Source: Auriscalpium vulgare
Taxonomy: Eukaryota > Basidiomycota > Agaricomycetes > Russulales > Auriscalpiaceae
Direction of reading: 5' to 3'
DNA length: 64,000 nucleotides
Assembly (NCBI GenBank): GCA_019915015.1
Contig: JAHBBC010000015.1
Coordinates: 930,001-994,000, forward strand
Below, one piece after another: positions 47,263-56,509 of the stretch (the stretch's first letter is position 1; each line of letters starts with the position of its first letter). Below the pieces are notes generated by a model. The model had not been told where the DNA came from, made no database searches, and saw only the letters and a list, made by a program, of their open reading frames with translations. Position numbers and translations under genes: made by a program.

Positions 47263-48708
47263 CTATACAGGGACAAAAACATCACAAGAATGCTCCGAGC
47301 TAGTCTTCCTTCGCTGTGGACCAAAGCTCCAGTTGCTCCTCAACTCGCTCTTGTGTACGCCGCGCGACAGCCACCGCCTCAGTGAACCTTTTGTTGTTAC
47401 CATCAGACTGCCGGAATAGTTAAACATGGTCGACAGCTGGAAGAGCTGCTCGACCGACGGCTGAGCCCACGGATCCTGCTCACTTTGCAGAACCCGCCAA
47501 TAGGTCAGCGCCATGAAAGATTCGTCATCTGCATTCCCACCGTGTGAGCGTCTGTGCACGCAAAGCGAAGTTCACACTCACCGCCAAGAGCGATCAAACG
47601 GAATTGGTCGTAGGGTGAGAGCTTGACTGGGTCCCATTCCTCCGTCTTCCATTTAGCGAAGTGACTCTCAAATCGCTCCTTGAAGCTCTCCGAGGAGATC
47701 ATCTTGTAGTCTTCTAAGAATTGCGCAGAGACTCCCTTGGTTTCTAATACGATCATGTGAGATGCCTGCGTCAGTATCTCAGAGTGAGCGATGCTCACCA
47801 TTAAAATTGCCAATGTGGACATGCACACCACGAATTGCGTTCTCCATGAAGACAAATGCGCGCACTGCCGGTGTCAAGAAGAAATTCAAGAAGGGGACCA
47901 GCCACTTCCAGTAGATGCTCGCAGAGCAAAAGGCGTGCGCTTTCAGGATCGGAACCAAGAAACACGTAAAGACACAGTATTGTATCTGGTAAGATAGATG
48001 TACAAGATTTTCATCAGCGCGGATGTGGCGTCTTGAGCTGCGTTCAAGGGGCGTTCTGCTGCACATGCGTGTCGTCTTCATAAGTACTTCTGCCTGTCAA
48101 GGGCGAATTGACTCACCAATGGCACAGTCGGGAAGCTCGCTTTCCGAAGCTGTTGCGGGGGACACGGCGATGACCTTGGCGGCGCCGTTCAGATAGTGAA
48201 CAAATTTGACGTGTGATTCGCCTTGATTTTCCTCTAGCGTGCTGTGTGAGTGGTTTTGACATACTATGTTAAGACAATGACTGACGGGTGACTTGCTCCT
48301 CCAAGAAGCGGAGCGTCCGATCTATCAAATTGAGTTCGAGAGGTTGCGTGTCGAGGACAACGTCGTCGCTGACCCAAATTGAGAGGGTACTGGCCTCATT
48401 GGTGCAGTCTGAGACGGCAGGGGCCCCACAGGCCCAGCATGTAGCAGCAATGTCATCACTAGCGCGGTCCGGGACGACGGCGGCGTCACTGACATAGTCT
48501 GGGACGGCAGCGGCCTCACTGCCGCAGCATGTAACGGCAATGTCCTCACTGGTGCAGTCTGGGACGACAACTGCGTCACTGACACAGTCTGGATCATACA
48601 GTTAGCTTCATATATCCAGGCTCATGACTGAGGCTTACATAGTTTCTTGCTGATAACAAATTCCACGACGCCAGCGTCGACAGGAAGATTATGCTCAGTC
48701 GTGGCCAT
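47263..48708 (-). CDS. Family Z gene, copy B (unrecognised; apparent frameshift, internal repeats)
   Basis: The start MATTEHNLPVDAGVVEFVI at 48708 ends in a GTAAGC-type donor. A long exon follows (about 48290-48600) built of imperfect repeats such as VVPDCTSEDIAVT, AVPDYVSDA and VVPDRASDDIAAT, leading to LNLIDRTLRFLEEQVT. Next come STLEENQGESHVKFVHYLNG, a hydrophobic exon ending NAIRGVHVHIGNFN, SESFKERFESHFAKWKTEEW, and MALTYWRVLQSEQDPWA. Compared with copy A, one base appears missing near 47400: the frame open to 47263 diverges, while the frame matching copy A (EAVAVARRT) ends at 47300. The repeat exon is absent or unrecognised in copy A. No domain is known to me. Confidence 0.4.
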
Positions 48709-49170
48709 CTGACAGAGACAAGACAAGTGAAGGATTGAGAGGTTGACGGAGTAGAAGTGTGAGAGGGAGCGGTTATGAAATTATGATGCAACACCGGAGC
48801 ACATCCTGCTCTTATATGCTCCAGGATCCAGTGGACTCACCAACGGTAGACCATACGACAAAAAACCGATGACCCAAACGCACCACCTCGCTGATTTGTT
48901 TTTGTTCTGCTTCTATTTGTCTCCGATGAATTGAGGCAACAAAGCGAGTGGCGTTGTAGTAGAATGGACATTTGGAATTGTTGTGTCCGGCTCGGAGCAT
49001 GCGCACTACACTAGTGGGACCAGTGGCGCAAAGCAACGGGGTTGTGAGCGAAACCGGTTTGTCTTCTTCTGGCAAAAGCGTCAAGTCAGGGATCCTATAA
49101 GGTTCACATTTACAAACATACGCTTGTGTGGACGTAGTGCCAACGCATCAACAAGGAGAACATGTTGTCC
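48709..49170. other. Upstream flank of family Z copy B
   Basis: Resembles the flank of copy A (about 34800-35080) on the minus strand, with LCATGPTSVVRML-like and NNSKCPFYYNATRF-like words. It probably contains the duplicated promoter. No gene is called. Confidence 0.35.
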
Positions 49171-49199
49171 CGTAGACCCTGATGAGGAATCGGATCAAC

Positions 49200-49830
49200 C
49201 CCAACCTGACGCGTGGCGGTTCCGACTGACAATACGCACAAGCTTTAGTCTCTGTAGCTTGACCATACAGAAGATCATCATGTTGATTGCAGCAGACAGC
49301 TTCCCACGACGATCAGATCGATAAAGACGCCAACTCCAAGTCCACGTAGTCGAAGGTTCCGCCTTGTAGATGTCGAGTGCAGCGTGGCCCGAACATGGTA
49401 AAGTGTTGAAAGTGATACGTCGTCGTCAAGCTGCCTTTCGGATGGAACAGAGCGACCTGAGCCGACAAGTCTCGACAAGTGCATGAAACATCTCTGGGTT
49501 CCACTAGCTTGGAGCGCGACATCTCGCATGACTCACTGGCAGACAAATGGTCTTCAAGACAGAATCTGAAGTACGGGTCAACATTATCAGGGCTCCTGGA
49601 GGTTCACTGATACGCACCAGCTTACGAAGTTCAACACCGACACTATCCAGCACGACCAGCAGGACACCTCGTCGCGCCCGTGACACGGAGTCCGCCACTC
49701 GTGACTCAGAGGCGATAGTGCACATGTGTAACAGTTTGTGCACTGCGATAAGCAACATGAACAGTTCGAAATATGGTGAACTGAAGGTGGTCATTGGACA
49801 TGCAGGAGCTGACTCGGCGAGCGTACTGCC
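49200..49830 (-). repeat. Repeat Y, copy 4 (diverged)
   Basis: The minus strand shows FELFMLLIAVHKLLHMC, ARRGVLLVVLDSVGVELRKL and LVEPRDVSCTCRDLSAQ. These align with LLSAVCRLSYTPTIASE and IVERRDESRTSSRVLVP in copy 3. Hydrophobic stretches hint at a membrane protein ancestor. The segment 49170-49370 also matches 37150-37400. No complete frame is recovered. Confidence 0.35.
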
Positions 49831-50038
49831 ATAAGGCTGCAGGCGACTACTAGAACTGAGCAGGCTGGCAAATGGCAAATGGCCGAAGATGCCGGGGCCC
49901 GCGCCGAGGGCGTGGGAACTTCGACGGCTGGCCGAACTGCGGGAGCCGGCCCGCGGTTGAGCGCAAACAATGGAACTTGCGCGCGACCATGACTCTGTCC
50001 GTGACCGCGACCCCGTCCGGCCACACGCAAAGCAGCCC

Positions 50039-50047
50039 AATAAATAG
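50039..50047 (+). promoter_or_regulatory. TATA-like element of FunK1 copy 2
   Basis: AATAAATAG lies about 65 bases upstream of the ATG at 50108, as in copy 1. Confidence 0.5.
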
Positions 50048-50107
50048 TCGCATTATCTCAGGTAAGTGAAGTGTTTGCCCCCTCTCCTTTCTGTCAGCTG
50101 AGCCAAC

Positions 50108-52401
50108 ATGTTGCCCGTCAGCACTCCCCTCCAATCGACTCCCCCGCGCGGCGGCATTCCACTCGCGAGCGACGCGTCTCTTCACAGCACACCGCCGCAG
50201 TTCAAAAACGCAGGGTTTGAACCGTTCTCCACTGCGACGGACACCGCCGCGGTTACGCACAACCGTCTTGCTGTCGAGATGGGCTCCCGTTTCATCGGCC
50301 CCATGCCTGTCTCTCAGTTCTTCGACGAATTCGTCCCTCCTCCGAGAGATGCAAAAGGGAAGCCTGTCAAGAAGCCCTCCTCCAAGAAGTTTCCCAAAAA
50401 CTCATCTTTGTCAGAGGCGAGCTTTGTGAGTGCCGTCGCGTTACTCGTTTTGTGCAGACAGGCCACCTAATCGACTTACTGTGCAGATCGCCGAAATCGA
50501 GAAACGCAAACTCTGCCCTAACCTTCAGTTCCTCGACACACACAATACCTCAGACCCGGAGCATCCCAAAGAGCTGAAGCCTGATATTAGCGTGGTGGCT
50601 CCCGGACAGGACCCCGTGTGGCGCAAGATGGAGCTCGTCATAGAGCGCAAACCTCGCGCGCACGACCCCTTCAACAATCTCCCGTCGCTCAAGAGAGGCG
50701 AGAACAATCACGAAAAATCGTTCCTTCATGATTCCAAAGAGGCTGTGGCGAATCGCGGCCAGATCACGTCGTACGCCGTCGCTCAGTTCCAGGCCCAGTT
50801 CCGCGAGTGCGCATTCTCTGTCGTCTTGCTCGATGACTACGCCCGCATCTTGCGGTGGGACCGTGCCGGAACCATCGTGACGGAGCACTTCAACTGGCGG
50901 GAGGACCCGGGCACGTTGGCGGAATTCCTCTGGCGGTTCAACCATCTCGACAACAAGCAGCGCGGCTACGACGTCACCGTGACCCCTCCCTCCTCCGCCG
51001 AGGCCAAGCTTGCGCGGAACGGGTTCGCAGCCGCGCGAAAGACAGGCAAGAAGTATCTCCCTATCCTGGGTACGGACACCGAGCTGCACAAAATCATGGT
51101 CTACGACGAGAAGACCGCGACGGAGTGCTTCTTCGTCGGACCCAGCGCGCACGTCTACAATCGCTCGATGGCAGGCAGGGGGACGTTTGGCTACTATGCG
51201 TGGGACCTGGACGGCAAGAGGGTTGTGTACATCAAGGACTCGTGGCGCATCGATATCGAGGACATGGCCAAGGAGACGGACATCTATGACAAGCTGGAGA
51301 AGGCCGGCGTGCAGCGGATTGCGAAGCTTGGGTGCGGTGGTGACCTTCCCGGCCAGTCCACGCGTAGTCAGGACTTCATCGAGGAACAGTCTTGGGCCTG
51401 CTTCACGTCCAACGTCTACCGACACACGCATTGTCGCATGACTTTCCTCACCATCGGCGCACCCCTCCAACGCTTCTCGTCGACGAAGGAGCTGTGTGTC
51501 GCCATTTATGATGCTCTCACTGGTGCGCCTCCCTGTATCTTATCGAGTATTGAATTCGTACTGACGGATGCATAGCCCACTCGGACGCGTACTCGAAGGC
51601 AAAGATCCTACACAGGGACGTCAGCGCCGGGAACATCTTGATTGACGAAGAAGGACGTGGTCTTCTGATCGACTGGGACCTCTGCAGAGACATCTCTTTG
51701 CCCCCAGGCCATCGGCGGCAGTGGCGAACTGTGAGTCTTATTCCAATCAATAGTGGGGCCTTCTCTGACAGAAATTAAAGGGTACATGGCAATTCATTTC
51801 CGCCGCTCTTCTGCTGGACCCGCTCGCGAAGCCTCACACTCTCAGCGACGACCTCGAATCATTCTGCCACGTCTTAACTTATATGATCGTGAAGTACCGA
51901 CCAACCAACTACCCAGAGCTGCACGACGAAATCCACACAACCTTCGACAGCTCGAAGCCGAATCGAGCAGGAACAGCGATTGTAGGCGGAATGGGGAAGA
52001 AGAGCTTCTTCTCCGGAGCGATTTTGGATCCTAGAGGATTCTTGGGCATGGTCCCCAGCCCGTGCTTCAACATCATCCAGGAGCTTCGCATGCTCTTCGC
52101 CCCGCTGTACATCTGGGATCCAACGAGGACAGCTGAGACAGCTGTAGCGCCTCCATCATCTCGCGACGTCATGGCTATCGTCAAAGCCAATCTCGACCAA
52201 TCCAAGAACGCAGATTGGGAGAAGAATGATGGTCAGGCGGTGTACGTTGCCGCAGCACACACACCGACATCCGACACTGTCAATAGCAAGCGCAGCCGCG
52301 GCGTTCATGACATTGGTCCTCTCAGCCCTCCCCGGGGAGCAGGACATCCAACTTGCTCCAATCCACGCCGGACCTCGAGGACGGCGACTTCTCTTAGGTG
52401 A
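50108..52401 (+). CDS. FunK1-family protein kinase, copy 2
   Basis: Almost identical to copy 1 across the first three exons, with the same intron positions. It keeps IKDSWR, KILHRDVSAGNILI, GLLIDWDLC and DDLESFCHVLTYM, so the kinase core looks intact. Differences concentrate in the last exon: YRPTNYPELHDEIHTTFD replaces YRPTKFADPHEEIHATFD, and GGMGKKSFFSG replaces GGTGKTHFFAG. A shorter C run near 52333 (CCCTCCCCGGGG against CCCTCCCCCGGGG in copy 1) shifts the frame. The last 25 or so residues are therefore different and basic (RRTSRTATSLR) and end 15-20 bases later, at 52401. The gene is convergent to secreted copy D, as copy 1 is to copy C. Confidence 0.92.
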
Positions 52402-53142
52402 TCCAGCTCCCGGCGTTCATGATCCCATTACTCTGTCCTATCATACTAGCATAGCACCGCATATAACTAACTATGTACATTATACCTCTGTATCAATACC
52501 GTCAGTCGCCCACCCATGGGGTGCACCTGCAGCTTCCGTACTCAATCCGAGTGTCCCATTGTCGTTCCAATTGTACCAGTACATGGTCTTGAAGTTGTAA
52601 GATACATATACTATGTACAACAGATGTTTGCGTGCTTGTTATATATGTAAGTCCTCCGTCAGCAAAAGAAATGAGGCCCGTCTACAAGAGCACGGTCTGC
52701 TGTTCTGACGACGGCGTATTGGAACCCGGAGTGGCAGCGGTATGTAACCAATGAAATGTTCACTGAATCACCGAGAAACTGAGTCTAAAGATCGAGCGAC
52801 GAATACGCCACTTATAATTACTCGCCAAACCCAGCCACAAAGTACACCGTGAGCATCCTCGAAGTAGCACAAGCGCATTGCCAATACGCACATAGGGATC
52901 GAAGCGCGCTCAGTAGGCCGCGACTGCGAGTCTGCGACCTCCCTGCGGGACAAAGTAATTGCAAACTGTTGATCATCGCACTTGAGCTCCTGGTGACATC
53001 GGTACTCGGCGGGCCGTCTCTACTCACACTGTTCAAGTGTCAATGCATCTGAAGATGAGCCTAGAGTAATTATCAAGAGGACTATATTAGGAGGAGACCA
53101 GCCCCGCGTAAGTTCATAACAGATCATTACTTAGAAAGATCC
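52402..53142. other. Shared 3' flank between FunK1 copy 2 and secreted copy D
   Basis: Near-identical counterpart of 43365-44103, holding two convergent 3' UTRs. No independent gene is supported. Confidence 0.4.
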
Positions 53143-55253
53143 CTAGTCAAGCTCATTCAGTGCCCTGGAGAACATGGACATGACCCTCGCCACACTGTGC
53201 ATGATCACGCATGAGCTTGAGGGTGCGAATCATTGGAGAGAGTTCTTACGCGTCATCATCCGAGTCACTGGGGTGAGCGGCATTAGTACCCTCCAGGCAG
53301 ACGAAATGAATATGCCTCACCGAAGCGCACAAATGATAGACCCCGGGGGACAGATAGGAAGGTGAACTGACGGCGAAGGTGTCGCAGTCGCAGTTACAGC
53401 TGTGGGATGATGTACGGGGAGATGTACAGGCAAAAAGCGTGGCGATCGGACGGAACCTTGACCGTTCAAACTTTGGAGCTACTCACAAAGCCGTCAGCCC
53501 ATGCATTTCATCGAGAATGAGAGGGATTTTACCATGAAACGACGCGATCAAAAAAGACGGGTAGAGAGACGTTCCGGTTAGCACGTGTACTGAACTCCGA
53601 ATAAATGACTTACACTTGACGGCGCCTGTGAATGGTTCAATAAAAGACTTCGGAAGAAACCGTCGACACTTACGAGGGAGGAGCAGCCGCCGGGTTCGCA
53701 GCGGCGGGTGCCGCAGCAGCAGGAGGAGCTTGCACAGTGATGACGTTGGGTGTCGCCTTGGGGCCATGACCGGCGAAAACCTTGCTGACGATAGCTTCTA
53801 TCCCGCTGCCTCCCACTTCTTGGATAAGCGGATTTTTGAAGAAACTAGCAAGCGACCGGTCGTTGAGCTCGCGCTGGATCAGGTGATCGACAATGTCCCG
53901 TCTGTACACGCAGACCGTCAGCCATCAGCGCAATGTACACTAAGAGATACACCTACGCAGCAGGAGCTGAAGTTGCTGAAGGAGCAGCGGCGGATTTAGC
54001 CGGCGCAGGTGCCTGTACGATGACAGTCGGAGGGGCGGCCTGTTGGCTACCAATTCCACTGAAGATACCGCTGCCGATGTGTTTGATGAGTTTGCCAATA
54101 TCGCTCTCCGCGAATTTCCCAGCCTCTTCGAATACGCTGGCAAGGCTGCGCCCGGAGAGCTCGTTGGCCAAGTAGTCTTCAAGGATACCACGCTGAGCAA
54201 GGTACTTCACAACATCTCGCCTACAGTTCATCGGTCAGTTTCACGATCTGAGCTGTTCGTAGACAGTGAACTTACTCAGCGGGGACTGCTGTCCCACCCA
54301 CCGCAGTGGGCGCGTCTACGGGAGCAGTCGCTGTAGGCGCCGGGGCGTCCGGTGCGGGGGAGGAATGCGAGCCACCGAAGATGCTCGCGGCGACCCCCGC
54401 CCCGGCCGCCACTGCTGCCGGGGCGATGAAGTGAGGCAGTAACTTTCCAAGCTTAGGGATCAATGCACTCGCAAACGAGCGCTCGTCCAGCTCACGTTCG
54501 AGCAGTTTCGCCAGAGCGCGCCTAGTAAGAGAAACTGTTTAGAACCTGACCTGCAACCGATACGTCGACAAGACATACCTGGTAGCCTGGCCCTGCTGAC
54601 CAGCCGCTGGCTGAGGCGCTGAGGAGTCGTCGTTGTCGTCCGAGCTGCCGCCGCTGAAAAAATGTTTAATAACCTTCCCACCGAGTTTTTCAATGTCGCC
54701 GAACAGGCCACGCTCGTAGAGGGCATGCAAGTCGCAGGAATTGAGGCCCGCAACAAGTGATCGGTCATCCAGGTCACCCTCAGAGAGCAGGTCCGCCAGA
54801 GAGCGCCTACGAGAAGCTACTTAGAGCCTGATATGCAACCGAGACTTAGTGAAAAGACATACCTGGATGCCTGCCCCTGCTGGGCAGCTGTTGGTTGAGG
54901 TAGCGAGGACTCGTCGCTGTGGCCGCCGAAAATATGTGCGACGGCCTCCTCGGGCAAATGTACCAAGCTAGTGAAAAAACCGCGCTCGTCAAGGGCCTGC
55001 AAGTCGCGAGGATTCAGGCCTCCGACAACGGAATTCTGCAGGTTCTCGATGAGCGGCGCGAGGAGGTGCACCGTTCGGGCATCGAGTTCAGCACCACGGG
55101 CCTGAACTGGAGTCGGTCTGAGAGGCCATTGTGTCAGAACTCCGTAGCGGACCATGTCAGCATGCGATAGAGAGCGTACTGGATGGGGGCGGCAACGGCG
55201 GACTGTCCAGCAGCGAGGGCGAGGAGAAGAACGGCAACGGTGGAGGAGTGCAT
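53143..55253 (-). CDS. Secreted modular family, copy D: full-length form (508 aa)
   Basis: The best-preserved member. Exons: 55180-55253 (signal peptide MHSSTVAVLLLALAAGQSAVAA), 54863-55117, 54579-54806, 54276-54521, 53957-54220, 53674-53901, micro-exon 53614-53625, about 53321-53470, 53250-53267 and 53143-53194. They sum to 1,527 bases and every intron is phase 2. Modules 1 and 2 share GLNPRDLQALDERGFF / GLNSRDLHALYERGLF. Modules 3-5 share a head like RALAKLLERELDERSFA, RDVVKYLAQRGILEDYLA and RDIVDHLIQRELNDRSLA. Each module then has a Gly-rich hydrophobic part and an acidic or Pro/Ala-rich linker. Basic residues stand at every module junction. The tail ends VARVMSMFSRALNELD. No cysteine framework or known domain is seen. 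Secretion is predicted; function is unknown. Confidence 0.7.
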
Positions 55254-55401
55254 GGCTTGAGATAATAGAGGTGATTCGTCAAAGTAAAACTGTGTGGAGG
55301 TGCGTAATTGTTGCAAAAGAGTGACGTGAAGATGAAAATAAAGTCGTGAGGGCTGTAAAAGACCGTGGTCAACACATGGCCGGTCCAACTCGGAGGAGAG
55401 A

Positions 55402-55492
55402 ATGTAGCTTACCAGCCAGTGCCTGTTTGAATGAAATGCGAAATGAGCAGAAGCTGGAGAATCCGAGCTGCAAGCAGGCAGACCTATATATG
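55402..55492 (-). promoter_or_regulatory. Copy D promoter: TATA element and 5' UTR intron donor
   Basis: CATATATAG lies at 55484-55492 and CACTGGCTGGTAAGC near 55407-55421. With the ATG at 55253, a 5' UTR intron of roughly 100-150 bases is likely, as in the other copies. Confidence 0.45.
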
Positions 55493-55649
55493 AGAGGACG
55501 CTCACGGCATGTAGGCGTCAGTATCAGCACCGTGCTTCGTTGAACAAGCCCGCGCCCAAGGCTATGATTCTGGGAACCGTATGCGAGTACAGAAGTTGCA
55601 TCTGCCGCTCAAGCTACCAGCATCACTCGAACACGAAAATTTTTCTGTA

Positions 55650-56270
55650 CGTCAGTGAGCTGCCGGTTGGTTTTGCGTACGGGACGCTGGCGGTGAGGCA
55701 CCTACACGATACTTGGATAAGCGGCCAATTCCGGTTGCAAAATGGCACTCACAAGTGAACACAAGCGAAGCAGAAACCGAAGGTGCAGGGACATCCAGCA
55801 CAAGCCAAACCCCCGGCATGGCCGCACGTTCCAGCGTCAACTTTCTGAAACAGGCGCGGTAGATTGACGAGGAGATGCAGAACATGCTGGGTGATTGATG
55901 CTGGGCGATTGACCTGGTCGAGTTTTCGGCGCGCAGACGCTGCTGGCGACCGTCAATCAGCGGGGTATTCGATTTGGCAAATGTTCGAGGAGTATCAAAC
56001 GGCGTGGCAGTCTTCACCGGCCGAAGAGCGTGACACCGCTCCTTGCCGTTATGTCGCTCTGCCAATGACAATGACGAGGTCGGACGAGAGTCGAAATGCA
56101 TTTTGGATCGCACAGAGAGGTCGAGAAGCCTCGACAAGTGCGTGCAACATCGCTTGCCGCAGTCCGAGCGCGACGTCTGAGGACAATTGGTCGCCAAGCA
56201 GAGGAGAGCACTGCCACAGAGGCAACGTTGACTCTGGCCCGGGACCGACGTCAGGCACATATGCATGCTT
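55650..56270 (-). repeat. Repeat Y, copy 5 (diverged)
   Basis: Contains MPGVWLVLDVPAPSVSAS and GIGRLSKYRVGASPPASRTQN, related to MSGIWFVLDVPASYVELSPS and ALSIAKVPPPPAPRTQN in copy 2. It sits immediately upstream of secreted copy D, as copy 2 sits upstream of copy B. The coding frame is not intact. Confidence 0.3.
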
Positions 56271-56509
56271 GCGCGTGTTTACTGCTTTCCCACGCTTCAT
56301 GGCTGGGGCTGGAGTAGGACTCCGATAGTTACTAGGAGCGAAGCCCACTTGCATTCACATCGCGGCCTGATCTGGCACGTCTATACTCACATGCAATCGC
56401 ATGCACTTGCTTTGCACTTGCTAGTAAATGAGTCCAGAGTACTGAGATCATATTCGGAAGAGACCAGCTCCGCATAAGTCCAATAACAAATCACTACTCG
56501 AAGAAATCC

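Larger units (their letters stand above)
49890..54230. repeat. Tandem segmental duplication, unit 2
   Basis: Second copy of the FunK1 plus secreted-gene segment described at 40860-45200. Similarity continues into secreted copy D, but within that gene two module exons match copy B rather than copy C, so the duplicated block has since been patched. Confidence 0.8.

Noticed and set aside
53610..53612. In-frame TAA after the last large module, which could be taken as the stop codon
   Set aside because: It is embedded in a strict GTAAGTC donor in all five copies, and downstream exons continue in the same phase with a conserved tail, so splicing is more likely.
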